A stretch of 64,000 bases of DNA from an uncultured Elusimicrobiales bacterium. Its GTDB lineage: Bacteria > Elusimicrobiota > Elusimicrobia > Elusimicrobiales > Elusimicrobiaceae. The position numbers and the translations under genes are program-made. The stretch's first letter is position 1. Each line of letters opens with the position of its first letter. Shown one piece after another: positions 34,039 through 43,202 of the stretch. The notes below the pieces were generated by a model. That model saw only the letters and a program-made list of their open reading frames with translations. It made no database searches and was not told where the DNA came from. The stretch covers positions 62,001 to 126,000 of the forward strand of contig CALUXB010000002.1 of NCBI GenBank assembly GCA_944324645.1, in the 5' to 3' direction.

Positions 34039-34662
34039 ATGGCAAAGCTTACAGAAAAACCTTTATTTTGGACGGGAATGGTCGTCTTTGTTCTTGTAAT
34101 ATTTTCAATCGTTGGTATTTTCTATTATAGTGTACGCTGTGTCAACCATTTTGTAGTTTTAGATGAAAACGTTACAGCCGCTTGGGCCCAAGTGGAGAAC
34201 CAATACCAGCGCAGAGCTGATTTAATCAACAACCTGGTTAATACCGTCAAAGGATATGCCGCACACGAACAAGACACCTTAGAAAAAGTAACAAAAGCGC
34301 GCCAACAAGTTGCCCAATACACCATTACCTCGCAGGATTTAAACAGTCCCCAGGCTCTGCGTAACTTTGAGCAGGCCCAACAATCTTTAACGGAAGCTTT
34401 AAGCCGTATGCTGTTGGTCGTGGAACGCTATCCGGATTTAAAAGCAAACCAAAACTTTTTAGCACTGCAAAGCCAGCTGGAAGGGACCGAAAACCGCATC
34501 GCCGTAGCCAGACAAGATTATATCCAAGCGGTTTTTGCGCTCAATTCCGGGCTGCGTCAGTTTCCTGCCGGCTGGATAGCCCGCAATTTTGGCGGCATAC
34601 AGAGCAAGGCATCTTTTTCTTCCGCAGAGCAAACCGCTAAAGTGCCTGAGGTGCAATTCTAA
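34039..34662 (+). CDS. LemA-family protein
   Basis: This 207-residue protein has one N-terminal membrane span (MVVFVLVIFSIVGIFYYSV) and the LemA helical domain. The family core NVTAAWAQVENQYQRRADLI is followed by NLVNTVKGYAAHEQDTL and the conserved DLKANQNFLALQSQLEGTEN near residue 140. LemA proteins typically sit next to TPM/YgcG genes, as here (8-nt gap). The role of the pair in the envelope is unknown. A GAGGGG site precedes the ATG. Confidence 0.93.
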   Translation: MAKLTEKPLFWTGMVVFVLVIFSIVGIFYYSVRCVNHFVVLDENVTAAWAQVENQYQRRADLINNLVNTVKGYAAHEQDTLEKVTKARQQVAQYTITSQDLNSPQALRNFEQAQQSLTEALSRMLLVVERYPDLKANQNFLALQSQLEGTENRIAVARQDYIQAVFALNSGLRQFPAGWIARNFGGIQSKASFSSAEQTAKVPEVQF

Positions 34663-34670
34663 AGGCATCT

Positions 34671-35486
34671 ATGCGAAGAATTCTATTTTTGTTGCTTCTT
34701 GTCTTTTTTCCCTGTATTGGGCAAGGGAAAGCTCTTTCTTTTCCGGTCCATACACCGCCCGTTACCGATGAAGCAGGAGTTTTGGATAACCAAACAGAAC
34801 AAAACCTCTCCCGCTTAGTCAAACAAATTCCTCATTATCAACTGGAAATTGCCACGCTTTCTTCCAGCCGCGGCTTGGAACTTGCTGATTACGGATACCA
34901 GCTGGGCCGGTATTGGGGCGTAGGAGAAAAGGGATTGGACAACGGCATTCTGCTCCTAATTGTTCCTTCCCAACACGAAGTGCGCATAGAAACAGGATAC
35001 GGTGCAGAACAAGCATTAACCGATGCCCAAGCCAAATTGCTCATAGAGCAAGAGATGATTCCTTTTTTTAAAGAAGCAAATATACAATCCGGCGTACTAA
35101 ATGGAACAGAGAAATTGGCACAGCTGCTGCAAGATAGCGCGCCCGTACAAAGACAGCAACGCGTAAAAGATGCTCCTCCTAACCCGCTTTATATCGTGGC
35201 AGGGGGCATATTGCTTCTGCTGATACTGATACTATTTCTTATAAAAAAGGGCAAAACCTATTCCCTACAACTACAAAATAAGCCGCGTCAAAAGCCAAAT
35301 TATTACAAACAATGGCTTGAATCTGTCAAAAAAACAGGCAAAACCCCTTCCAACCCAACGGAAAATGCCCCCGATGCTATTCAGCTACAACCCAAACGTT
35401 CCAAATGGCAGTCTCCCCCTTCGGCCTCGCCCCGCCGCAATGCTGGAGGCAGCTTTGGCGGAGGCGGAGCGGAAGGCAAATGGTAA
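34671..35486 (+). CDS. TPM-domain (YgcG-like) membrane protein
   Basis: This 271-residue protein has a signal peptide (RRILFLLLLVFFPCIGQGKA), then a TPM domain: PVTDEAGVLDNQTEQNLSRL, IATLSSSRGLELADYGYQLG, GILLLIVPSQHEVRIETGYG. A membrane span (LYIVAGGILLLLILILFLI) follows near residue 180, then a basic cytoplasmic tail ending in a Gly-rich GGSFGGGGAEGKW. This Gly-rich end is typical of YgcG proteins. It follows lemA and likely works with it. Enzymatic activity (a phosphatase has been claimed for some relatives) is not supported by anything visible here. Confidence 0.88.
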   Translation: MRRILFLLLLVFFPCIGQGKALSFPVHTPPVTDEAGVLDNQTEQNLSRLVKQIPHYQLEIATLSSSRGLELADYGYQLGRYWGVGEKGLDNGILLLIVPSQHEVRIETGYGAEQALTDAQAKLLIEQEMIPFFKEANIQSGVLNGTEKLAQLLQDSAPVQRQQRVKDAPPNPLYIVAGGILLLLILILFLIKKGKTYSLQLQNKPRQKPNYYKQWLESVKKTGKTPSNPTENAPDAIQLQPKRSKWQSPPSASPRRNAGGSFGGGGAEGKW

Positions 35487-35553
35487 CGCTTTGATGCACC
35501 GTATAAAGCGGCGCATTTTTTTGTCTTTTTCAATTTGATAAAATAAACAAGAT

Positions 35554-36516
35554 ATGAGCAAACTAAAAACCATTTTTTTCGGCACGCCTCAGCTGTCGGT
35601 GCCATATTTGGAATTATTGCACGAGATGACCGATGTGCAATTAGTGGTCACCCAGGCCGACAAGCCGCGCGGGCGCGGTATGGTCATCACACCCTGCCCG
35701 GTCAAAAGCCGCGCGCTGGAGCTGGGCCTGCCGGTGCGCTCCCCGGAAAAATTAAAAGACATTTATGAAGAAGTAAAAAATATTCCCTTTGATTTAGGCG
35801 TCGCGGTGGCTTTTGGCAAAATTTTCCGCCCGGACTTTTTGGCCCTGCCCAAACTGGGCATTTTAAATGTACACTTTTCGCTTTTGCCACTTTTGCGTGG
35901 GGCGGCGCCGGTGCAGCACAGCCTGTTTCAAAATTTTAAACAAACCGGCGTGAGCGTATTTTGGATTGCCCCCGGCATGGACGACGGGCCGCTGTTTTTG
36001 CAAAAAGAAATCCCTGTTGAGCCGGAAGATGACGCCGCCACCCTGTTTGACAAATTAATCCCGCTTGGGCTTTCGGCTTTAAAAGAAGCGCTGGAGCAAA
36101 TTGCGCAAGGCCGCATTACCAAAATTGCCCAAAGCGGAGAGCCTACCCTGGCACCAATGATTGACAAACAAGACGCCGTACTGGACTTTCAAACAATGTC
36201 TGCAGAGCAAATCCACCACAAAGTGCGCGGCCTGGCCTGCGGCCCCAAGGCCCGCACGTTTATACGGCTAAACGGCAAAAAAGAACTGCTGCAAATTCTG
36301 CGCACGCAGCTGCCGCAGCCGGTGCAGGAAGCGCAAGCCGCACCCGGCAGCATACTCGCCGTTGAAAGCGCAAAAGGAATTTTAGTAAAATGTAAGCAAG
36401 GAAGTCTTTGGATTAGTAGCGTACATCCCGCCGGTAAAAAACCAATGTCCGCGGCAGCCTTTGCCAATGGGCGCGGCCTGAAACCTTCCGGGGATGTAGT
36501 TTTTTGCTATGACTAA
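35554..36516 (+). CDS. fmt: Methionyl-tRNA formyltransferase
   Basis: Fmt formylates initiator Met-tRNA with 10-formyl-THF. The 320-residue protein has GTPQLSVPYLE at the N-terminus, the substrate loop in NVHFSLLPLLRGAAPVQHS (the family has HPSLLP; here the second residue is Phe), and the catalytic Asp region GMDDGPLF. The C-terminal OB-like domain begins near residue 210. It is full length. A TAAAAT box ends 9 nt before the ATG, so the mRNA is nearly leaderless. It overlaps the PASTA gene by 8 nt. Confidence 0.95.
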   Translation: MSKLKTIFFGTPQLSVPYLELLHEMTDVQLVVTQADKPRGRGMVITPCPVKSRALELGLPVRSPEKLKDIYEEVKNIPFDLGVAVAFGKIFRPDFLALPKLGILNVHFSLLPLLRGAAPVQHSLFQNFKQTGVSVFWIAPGMDDGPLFLQKEIPVEPEDDAATLFDKLIPLGLSALKEALEQIAQGRITKIAQSGEPTLAPMIDKQDAVLDFQTMSAEQIHHKVRGLACGPKARTFIRLNGKKELLQILRTQLPQPVQEAQAAPGSILAVESAKGILVKCKQGSLWISSVHPAGKKPMSAAAFANGRGLKPSGDVVFCYD

Positions 36517-37510
36517 AAATACAGACGAAAATTTTGAAGAGTTTATCGGAAAGACGAAAAAATCTTCCCGCGCCAAATGGATTGCGGCGGGTGTTATTTT
36601 TGTCTTTTTTGTTTTGTTAATTTTCGTGTCCATAGATTGGGTTATGGGCGCTTTGGTGCACACCCGCAAAGAAGTGCAAGTGCCCGACATTACCAAAAAA
36701 CCAGTAACCACCGCCCTCAATGCCTTGGCTGGAGTTAATTTGGCCTTAAAACAAGCCGGCGTAGAATACGCCGAAGACGTTCCCCCCGGCTCTGTCCTGC
36801 GCCAACTTCCGTCCGCCGGCAGCACCGTGCGGGAAGGGCGCGTAATACGCGTGTGGATTTCCCAGGGAGATGAAATGGTGTTTGTGCCCTCTGTGGAAGG
36901 GCTGGACTTGCGCGCTGCACAGCTGGCCATACGCCAAGCCGGCCTGCAAGTGGAAAAGGTGGAAAACGCTTATTCTCTGACGGTTGAAAAAGGGCAGATT
37001 ATTTCCCAAACGCCGGAAGCAGACAGTATGCTCACCCGCGGAGATAAAGTGACCTTGACGCTCTCCAACGGGCAGCCGCCCGCCAGCGTGATTTTGGTGC
37101 CGGATTTCCGCAATAAAAAACTGGCCGAAGCCACCTTGTGGGCCAGCCAGCAAAATATGAATTTAACCGTAAGAGAAGATTCCAGTTCTCCTTTCCCCTA
37201 TGGTACCATCGCAGAACAAACGCCGGAAGCAGACAGCGAGGTAGCCCCCGGCTCTGCCGTTACCGTTACCGTCAGCCGCCGTGAAGCGTCTGAAGATGAA
37301 AAGATGTACCACTTGCATTATGAACTGCCGCAGGGCAAAAAAGCAATGCGCATACGCATTGTAATGACAGACAACAACGGCGAACGCGAGGTCATTAACG
37401 AGCCCCGCCAGCCGGGCAGCAAGATAGATTTGGAAATCCCGTACAGCGGCAAAGCAACGTTCCGCATTCTTTCGGACGGCATCTTGGTCAGGGAGCGCGA
37501 AATACAATGA
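36509..37510 (+). CDS. Membrane-anchored protein with three PASTA domains, no kinase
   Basis: This 333-residue protein has a basic cytoplasmic lead, one membrane span (WIAAGVIFVFFVLLIFVSI near residue 28) and an extracytoplasmic part with three PASTA modules: VQVPDITKKPVTTALNAL, VFVPSVEGLDLRAAQLAI and ILVPDFRNKKLAEATLWA. PASTA domains bind muropeptides or beta-lactams in kinases and PBPs, but here there is no kinase or transpeptidase domain. A C-terminal beta-rich region of about 70 residues follows. It overlaps fmt (8 nt) and rpe (4 nt), so it is translated as part of that operon. Peptidoglycan sensing or binding is inferred. Confidence 0.85.
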   Translation: MTKNTDENFEEFIGKTKKSSRAKWIAAGVIFVFFVLLIFVSIDWVMGALVHTRKEVQVPDITKKPVTTALNALAGVNLALKQAGVEYAEDVPPGSVLRQLPSAGSTVREGRVIRVWISQGDEMVFVPSVEGLDLRAAQLAIRQAGLQVEKVENAYSLTVEKGQIISQTPEADSMLTRGDKVTLTLSNGQPPASVILVPDFRNKKLAEATLWASQQNMNLTVREDSSSPFPYGTIAEQTPEADSEVAPGSAVTVTVSRREASEDEKMYHLHYELPQGKKAMRIRIVMTDNNGEREVINEPRQPGSKIDLEIPYSGKATFRILSDGILVREREIQ

Positions 37511-38193
37511 CTTCCAAAATCGGCCCCGCAAATGGTAAAATAATAGTTGCGCCTTCTATTTTGTCGGCCGATTTGTGGCATTTGGGCCAAGACGTGCAAA
37601 CCGTGCGCGAGGCTGGAGCAGACTGGCTGCACGTAGATATTATGGACGGGCACTTTGTACCCAATTTAAGCTTTGGGCCCGCCACAGTCAAAAGTTTAAA
37701 CGGACGGGCGCAGCTGCCGCTGGACGTGCATTTGATGGTGCGCCGCCCGATGCAGTTTATAGCGTCTTTTGCCAAAGCCGGGGCTGATATGCTGACCGTG
37801 CACATAGAAGCCGAAGACGATATAAAAGAAGCTCTTTTAACAATAAAAAAATTAGGCGTCGGTGCGGGCCTGTCCTTAAAGCCGGACACGGACCCGGCGC
37901 GCCTGGAACCGTTTTTAGATTTGCTGGATTTGGTGTTGGTCATGACCGTACAGCCGGGCTTTGGCGGGCAAAGTTTTCTGCCGTCCAGCCCGCAACAAAT
38001 AGCATCTGTACGCCAAGCCATTACCCAAAGCGGCCGCCGTATTTGGCTGGAAGTGGACGGCGGCATTAACGCGCAGACTGCGCGTGAAGCGGCAAAGGCC
38101 GGGGCGGACGCCCTGGTGGCAGGAAACGCCATTTTTGCCGCGGCCGACCCCAAAAAAGCGCTGCTGGACATACGCCAAGCGGCCACAATTTAA
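37507..38193 (+). CDS. rpe: Ribulose-phosphate 3-epimerase
   Basis: Rpe interconverts ribulose-5-phosphate and xylulose-5-phosphate in the pentose-phosphate pathway. The 228-residue TIM barrel has APSILSADLWHL at the N-terminus, WLHVDIMDGHFVPNLSFGP with the metal-binding His and Asp residues, DVHLMVRRP, MTVQPGFGGQSFL and EVDGGINAQTA, all family signatures. It is complete. Its start overlaps the PASTA gene stop by 4 nt; rpsP follows after 40 nt. rpiB at 49171 supplies the partner isomerase. Confidence 0.96.
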   Translation: MTSKIGPANGKIIVAPSILSADLWHLGQDVQTVREAGADWLHVDIMDGHFVPNLSFGPATVKSLNGRAQLPLDVHLMVRRPMQFIASFAKAGADMLTVHIEAEDDIKEALLTIKKLGVGAGLSLKPDTDPARLEPFLDLLDLVLVMTVQPGFGGQSFLPSSPQQIASVRQAITQSGRRIWLEVDGGINAQTAREAAKAGADALVAGNAIFAAADPKKALLDIRQAATI

Positions 38194-38233
38194 TTACACC
38201 GCCCGCTAGTGGGCGAACATAAGGAGAAGTTAC

Positions 38234-38488
38234 ATGGCAGTCGTCATTAGATTACAAAGAGTGGGTAAAAAAGCCCATGCGCAGTACAGAGTCGTAGCGA
38301 TTGAAAAGAAAACCGCCGTCGGTTCTGAAGCCAAAGAAGTGCTGGGTCAATACGATCCGTGCAATAAAGAAACAGCCAAACAAATTACGCTCAATCTGCC
38401 CCGCGTGCAGCATTGGATTAAAAACGGCGCCAAACCGTCTGAAACGGTAGCCAGCTTGATTAAAAAAGCCGAAGCCGCCGCCAAATAA
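38234..38488 (+). CDS. rpsP: Ribosomal protein bS16
   Basis: bS16 is a small-subunit protein needed for 30S assembly. The 84-residue protein begins AVVIRLQRVGKKAHAQYRVV, the conserved S16 start, and contains LGQYDPC. It has the normal length with a Lys/Ala-rich end (KKAEAAAK). AAGGAG precedes the start. It is the first gene of the rpsP-khpA-trmD-rplS operon. Confidence 0.97.
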   Translation: MAVVIRLQRVGKKAHAQYRVVAIEKKTAVGSEAKEVLGQYDPCNKETAKQITLNLPRVQHWIKNGAKPSETVASLIKKAEAAAK

Positions 38489-38500
38489 GAGGCGCTGTGT

Positions 38501-38731
38501 ATGAAAGAGTTAGCCACTATCCTTCTCAAATCTCTCTCCGCTAACCCGGACAATGTGGTGGTAGAAGAAAAAGTTGAGAACAATAAAGTGTACCTGACGA
38601 CCAAAGTATCCCCTGAGGACAAAGGCAAGGTAATCGGAAAAGACGGCTGCATTATCAAGGCCGTGCGCACCGTGCTCAGCGCGGCGGCGGCCAAACAAAA
38701 CGTAAAAGTTACGTTGAAGCTGGAAGACTAA
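38501..38731 (+). CDS. khpA: KH-domain RNA-binding protein KhpA
   Basis: This 76-residue protein is a single KH domain of the YlqC/KhpA type, which binds RNA and usually acts with KhpB. GKVIGKDGCIIKAVR carries the GxxG RNA-binding loop. It lies between rpsP and trmD, its usual place. Its stop overlaps the trmD start (TAATG). In many genomes rimM follows khpA here, but that gene is absent. Confidence 0.93.
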   Translation: MKELATILLKSLSANPDNVVVEEKVENNKVYLTTKVSPEDKGKVIGKDGCIIKAVRTVLSAAAAKQNVKVTLKLED

Positions 38732-39492
38732 TGCTCACAGTAGATGTCGTCACCGCATTTCCCGAGATGTTATCCGGCCCGCTGGGCCAAAGCATTGTGG
38801 GAAGAGCGCAAAAAAGCGGAGTGCTAAAATTGGGTTTTACTAACCCGCGGGATTTTACCGACGATAAGCACCATACGCTAGACGACAGGCCCTACGGCGG
38901 CGGCCCCGGAATGCTGATGAAAGCAGAGCCGCTCTACCGGGCAATTAAAAAGCTGCGCAAAAAAAATTCGGTGGTCATATTGACCAGCCCGCGTGGACAG
39001 ACGTTCACGCAGGGCTTGGCTAAAAAATTAGCCAAAAAGAAGCACCTGATTTTCGTTTGCGGGCACTATGAAGGGATAGACGAGCGCGTGTATCCCGAAA
39101 TGGATATGGAAGTGTCGCTGGGAGATTTTATTTTGACCGGCGGCGAACTGGCCTCAGCTGTGATGATAGATGCAATCACGCGGCTTTTGCCGGGGACGTT
39201 TAAAAAACAGGACGTAACCGTTTCTGAGTCGTTTGAAGACGGGCTGTTGGAAGCCCCGCAATACACCCGGCCCGAGGTGTGGCGCGGCAAAAAAGTGCCC
39301 GATATTCTTTTAAGCGGCCACCACAAACAAATGGAAGAATGGAAGCGGGAACAAGCCCTGAAATTGACAAAAAAATATAGACCCGATTTGCTAAAAACCT
39401 CTCAGGCAAAAAAGGCCGCAACGGAAAAGGGTGTCAAAAAAACGGTCAAAAAATCCGTTAAAAAGACGCCAAAGAAAAAAACAACGAAATGA
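38731..39492 (+). CDS. trmD: tRNA (guanine-37-N1)-methyltransferase
   Basis: TrmD methylates G37 next to the anticodon of several tRNAs using SAM, which prevents frameshifting. The 253-residue protein has the SPOUT-fold knot: [28 protein letters not shown] and a linker [15 protein letters not shown]. The C-terminal 35 residues form a very basic tail (repeated KKxVKK units rich in Lys/Thr) beyond the family core, perhaps an RNA-binding tail. It overlaps khpA by 1 nt. Confidence 0.95.
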   Translation: MLTVDVVTAFPEMLSGPLGQSIVGRAQKSGVLKLGFTNPRDFTDDKHHTLDDRPYGGGPGMLMKAEPLYRAIKKLRKKNSVVILTSPRGQTFTQGLAKKLAKKKHLIFVCGHYEGIDERVYPEMDMEVSLGDFILTGGELASAVMIDAITRLLPGTFKKQDVTVSESFEDGLLEAPQYTRPEVWRGKKVPDILLSGHHKQMEEWKREQALKLTKKYRPDLLKTSQAKKAATEKGVKKTVKKSVKKTPKKKTTK

Positions 39493-39514
39493 TTTTTCGG
39501 AGGAAGTAAGAGTT

Positions 39515-39925
39515 ATGAACATCAACCAAATTAAACACAATTTAAAAACCAACGTGCCGTCCTTTAAATCCGGCGACACGGTGCGCGTAAAAGTCAAAGT
39601 CGTAGAAGGCGACAACGAACGCGTGCAGGCTTTTGACGGCGTAGTCATCGGCCGCAAAGGCAGCGGCATCAGCGAAACCTTTACGGTGCGCAAAATCTCC
39701 TTCGGCGTAGGCGTGGAAAGAATTTTCCCGGTGCACTCCCCCCGCGTGGAAAGCATTGAAGTGTTAAAGAGCGGCAAAGTGCGCAGAGCCAAACTGAACT
39801 ACTTAAAGAAACTCTCCGGCAAAGCTGCCCGCTTGCAGGAAGTAAAAAAACAAACTGCCGCTGAGCAGGAAGCTGCCGCCGAACAGGCTCCCGCTGCTGA
39901 AGAAACGGCTGCCGAGGCAAAATAA
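39515..39925 (+). CDS. rplS: Ribosomal protein bL19
   Basis: bL19 sits at the 30S-50S interface. The first 110 residues of the 136-residue protein are canonical ([55 protein letters not shown]). The last ~25 are an acidic Ala/Glu-rich extension not found in typical L19. The ATG at 39515 has GGAGGAAG upstream; an in-frame ATG at 39431 lies inside trmD. It is the last gene of the operon, followed by a terminator. Confidence 0.96.
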   Translation: MNINQIKHNLKTNVPSFKSGDTVRVKVKVVEGDNERVQAFDGVVIGRKGSGISETFTVRKISFGVGVERIFPVHSPRVESIEVLKSGKVRRAKLNYLKKLSGKAARLQEVKKQTAAEQEAAAEQAPAAEETAAEAK

Positions 39926-39961
39926 GCAAGCCTGCGGGCCTAATTATTTCCTCCAACTTAA

Positions 39962-39987
39962 ACCGCCCCTTCGGGGGCGGTCTTTTT
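39962..39987 (+). terminator. Terminator of the rpsP-rplS operon
   Basis: ACCGCCCC (39962-39969), loop TTCG, GGGGCGGT (39974-39981), then CTTTTT. Confidence 0.93.
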
Positions 39988-40247
39988 GTGTTTTTTACTA
40001 AAAGGGCAGAAACTTGTTCAAACAACCAGCCATATCCTGAATGTTTATAAACAATTTTTAGGAAGAGTTTTTTGTTTTTCTTTCTCGTCCCGTTTGTTTT
40101 TCTTCTTCGCACCAGAGGCACTTATGTTATATAAAAGAAACAGCTTCTTCGTTAAAAAACAAACAACTTATCGCCTCGTTTCGTTTTTTATCTCCGTTGT
40201 CTAAAATAATCTCAAAAAACCGCTTCCCGAAGTTTTTTTATTTTAGT

Positions 40248-40253
40248 TATAAT
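40248..40253 (+). promoter_or_regulatory. -10 box of the Bat operon
   Basis: TATAAT here would start transcription near 40260, giving a leader of about 55 nt before moxR. No good -35 is visible. The 39988-40247 gap is AT-rich and shows no gene or RNA. Confidence 0.55.
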
Positions 40254-40315
40254 AAAGAAAGATGGCCTATCGTGCAGCGCAGCAAGCGCCCCACGGCCCA
40301 AAGAAGGAGGGGTTT

Positions 40316-41299
40316 ATGGATATCGCCACACTAAACAAACAGGTACAAACCGAAAGTCTTTTTTTGCAAGATTTAAAACGGGAAGTAAGCAAGGTTATTG
40401 TCGGACAGGAAGACCTTATTGAAAAAATGTTGGTGGCCCTGTTGGCAGACGGGCATATTTTGATTGAAGGCGTGCCCGGCCTGGCTAAAACCTTAGCTGT
40501 TAAAACCTTGGCTTCCGCCATTCACGCCCAATTCCAGCGCATTCAATTCACTCCGGATTTATTGCCGGCTGATATTACCGGTACTTTAATTTTTAACCCT
40601 AAAGACGGGCTCTTCTACCCCAAACGCGGGCCCATTTTCTCTAACTTTGTTTTAGCAGACGAAATCAACCGCTCCCCGGCCAAAGTGCAAAGCGCCCTGT
40701 TGGAAGCTATGCAGGAGCGGCAGGTAACTATTGGGGAGCAAACCTACAAACTGCCCGCGCCCTTTATGGTGCTGGCCACCCAAAACCCCGTTGAGCAGGA
40801 AGGCACCTACCCCTTGCCGGAAGCACAGGTGGACCGCTTTATGCTTAAAGTGCTTATTACTTACCCCACCAAAGAAGAAGAAAAACAAATTTTGGAGCGT
40901 ATGGCTTCCCACCAACCTATTGCGCTTAACACTTCCGTCACGCCGGAAATGATTTTAAAAGCCCGCAACGTGGTGGACGGCATTTACGTAGATGAAAAAA
41001 TTAAAAACTATGTAGTGGAGCTGGTGTTTGCCACACGCGAACCCAAAGCGTATAAGCTGGACAAACTGGCCTCTTTTATTGCTTACGGAGCCAGCCCCCG
41101 CGCCACCATTTTCCTTACCCAGGCCGCCAAAGCCTATGCCTTCTTAAACGGGCGCGGCTATGTCACGCCGGAAGATATTAAAGCTGTGGGCTTAGATGTG
41201 CTGCGCCACCGCGTGCTCTTAACGTACGAAGCCGAGGCAGAAAACATTACTTCGGACCAAATCGTCAAAGAAATTTTTGAAGCCGTGGACGTACCGTAA
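40316..41299 (+). CDS. moxR: MoxR-type AAA+ ATPase
   Basis: MoxR ATPases act as chaperones that work on von Willebrand (VWA) proteins. The 327-residue protein has EGVPGLAKTLAVKTLA (Walker A, residues 51-66), PADITGTLIFN, VLADEINRSPAKVQSALLEA (Walker B and sensor) and ATQNPVEQEGTYPLPEAQVD, the MoxR signature. GGAGGGG precedes the ATG at 40316; an in-frame ATG at 40262 would be near the transcription start. It heads moxR-DUF58-batA-B-C-D-E. Confidence 0.95.
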   Translation: MDIATLNKQVQTESLFLQDLKREVSKVIVGQEDLIEKMLVALLADGHILIEGVPGLAKTLAVKTLASAIHAQFQRIQFTPDLLPADITGTLIFNPKDGLFYPKRGPIFSNFVLADEINRSPAKVQSALLEAMQERQVTIGEQTYKLPAPFMVLATQNPVEQEGTYPLPEAQVDRFMLKVLITYPTKEEEKQILERMASHQPIALNTSVTPEMILKARNVVDGIYVDEKIKNYVVELVFATREPKAYKLDKLASFIAYGASPRATIFLTQAAKAYAFLNGRGYVTPEDIKAVGLDVLRHRVLLTYEAEAENITSDQIVKEIFEAVDVP

Positions 41300-41322
41300 G
41301 CGGCCGTGAGGGAGAAACCGCT

Positions 41323-42219
41323 ATGCGTATGGACACCGCCGACATCTTAAAAAAGGTACGGCAAATTGAGATACAAACCGGCAAACTGGTGGAAGAAACT
41401 TTTGCCGGCGAGTATCTGAGCGCGTTTAAAGGCCAGGGTATTGAATTTTCCGAGGTACGCGAATATACCCCCGGCGATGATGTGCGCTCTATAGACTGGA
41501 ACGTCACGGCCCGCAGCGGCACCCCTTACGTTAAAAAATTCAATGAAGAGCGCGAACTGACACTGATGATAGCCTGTGATGTGTCCGCCTCCCAAAATTT
41601 TGGCTCTTTTGACAAATTCAAACAAGAAGCCGCCGCCGAGCTGGCTGCGCTGTTTGCCTTTTCCGCCTTAAAAAATGGCGATAAAGTGGGGCTGCTTTTA
41701 TTTTCAGATAAAATAGAGCTTTTTGTCCCCCCCAAAAAAGGCAAAAAACATATTCTGCGCCTCATTCGCGAATTAGTGGCTTTTGAGCCCCAAAACACCG
41801 GCACGGATATTGCGCTGGCGCTGACGACGCTTTCCAAAGTCATCAAGCGGCAAGGCATTCTCATTTTTATTTCCGATTTCCTGGCAGAGCCAGCCACTTT
41901 CGCCCAGCCTTTGCGTTTAGCGGCCAAAAAATTTGATTTAATCCCGGTCATTATAGAGGACCGCCTGGAACAGGAACTGCCCCTGGTGCACGCTTGTTTA
42001 GATGTGCGGGATCCGGAGACGGGAGAAGAAAAGTTTCTATCTTTAGCTTCATCGGATTTAAACCGCCTCTTGGCTATGCGGCGTGACGTATGGGCCAGCC
42101 AGCTCTCTGATTTATTTAACCCATTGAAAATAGAAGGCATTTTAGTAGATACAGCCCAGCCACCGGCAGACCCCGTGATTGAGTTTTTTAAACGGCGCGC
42201 CAGGAAGATACGCAGATGA
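41323..42219 (+). CDS. DUF58-domain protein
   Basis: DUF58 proteins link MoxR to Bat proteins and have a degenerate VWA-like fold. The 298-residue protein has the family signature EVREYTPGDDVRSIDWNVTA near residue 45 and then LTLMIACDVSASQNFGSFDK, whose DxSxS is a metal site like that of a VWA domain. It lies 23 nt after moxR and overlaps the next gene by 4 nt. It is cytoplasmic by sequence. Confidence 0.93.
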   Translation: MRMDTADILKKVRQIEIQTGKLVEETFAGEYLSAFKGQGIEFSEVREYTPGDDVRSIDWNVTARSGTPYVKKFNEERELTLMIACDVSASQNFGSFDKFKQEAAAELAALFAFSALKNGDKVGLLLFSDKIELFVPPKKGKKHILRLIRELVAFEPQNTGTDIALALTTLSKVIKRQGILIFISDFLAEPATFAQPLRLAAKKFDLIPVIIEDRLEQELPLVHACLDVRDPETGEEKFLSLASSDLNRLLAMRRDVWASQLSDLFNPLKIEGILVDTAQPPADPVIEFFKRRARKIRR

Positions 42220-43202
42220 AAAAATTATTTTTTACATTTTTATTATGTATGTTTGCCGCAGGACTGCTCCCAATAAGCGCCGCGGCACAGAATGCGCAGG
42301 CAACTCCTACGTCTCCGGCTTCTTCAGCCGCCGGGGCAGCGCCCGCTGCGGCGAGGCGCATCAGCCTGACGGCACAGCATATTCCGCAGCAAGCGTCTTT
42401 TGCTAACGCTTTTGATGTGCGCTTTGAACTGGCCTATGAACCCGGCTATGTGACAGAACTAGACAAAGAGACCTTGCCCGAAGGCTTTAAATTAACCGCA
42501 GAAAAACAAGAAAAACTTTCCCCCGGCACCGTAGCATATCAGCTCACGTTTTTGCCGTTCACGTTGGGTGTTTCCACCTTTACGGCAGTTTCTTTTGACT
42601 TAAAAGAGCAATCCGGCGGCAGGACTTTGGCGCAGGTCGCTTCAGAAGCGCAAAAAATTGAGGTGCACCCCGTTAATTATTTTAAAGAAAAAACCCTGCG
42701 CGATATCCGCCCGCCGTATATTCCTTCCAGTTGGCTGATATGGCTGCTGTGCCTGATTGTGCTGGGGCTGATTATTTATTTTCTGCGGCGTTTTTATTTA
42801 GAAACACGCGCCAGAAGAATGGAAATAAAACAGGCCGTTGATAACCGCCCTGCCGATGTGATTGCCCTTTCCAAAATAGAGGCCCTCTTGCAAAGCGGCC
42901 TGTGGGAAAAAGCCCAATATAAAGTCTTTTATATAGAGTTAGGGGATATTTTGCGCGAATATTTTTGGAGGCGTTTTCACCAAGATGTATCTTCCGACAC
43001 CTCGGCAGAACTTTTGCGCCGGGCACGCAAAATCCCCCAATTAACGCCTTTGTTTGCGAAACTGCGGGAATATTTAAATTCTTCCGATTTGGTCAAATTT
43101 GCCAAAGTGATTCCCAGCCAAGACACAATGCAGCAGGACGTAAATACGGTACGCGAAATCGTGCGGGAAACCTCCCCCCGCGAGCTAAAGGAGGCAAACT
43201 AA
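42216..43202 (+). CDS. Bat-operon membrane protein (DUF4381-like)
   Basis: This 328-residue protein has a signal peptide (FFTFLLCMFAAGLLPISAAA), a periplasmic beta-rich domain of about 130 residues, one membrane span (WLIWLLCLIVLGLIIYFL near 175) and a cytoplasmic helical part with RREYFWRR-like arginine-rich segments. It occupies the position between DUF58 and BatA where similar proteins occur. It overlaps DUF58 by 4 nt and abuts batA. Role unknown; it likely bridges the periplasm and MoxR/DUF58. The DUF assignment is tentative. Confidence 0.7.
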   Translation: MKKLFFTFLLCMFAAGLLPISAAAQNAQATPTSPASSAAGAAPAAARRISLTAQHIPQQASFANAFDVRFELAYEPGYVTELDKETLPEGFKLTAEKQEKLSPGTVAYQLTFLPFTLGVSTFTAVSFDLKEQSGGRTLAQVASEAQKIEVHPVNYFKEKTLRDIRPPYIPSSWLIWLLCLIVLGLIIYFLRRFYLETRARRMEIKQAVDNRPADVIALSKIEALLQSGLWEKAQYKVFYIELGDILREYFWRRFHQDVSSDTSAELLRRARKIPQLTPLFAKLREYLNSSDLVKFAKVIPSQDTMQQDVNTVREIVRETSPRELKEAN

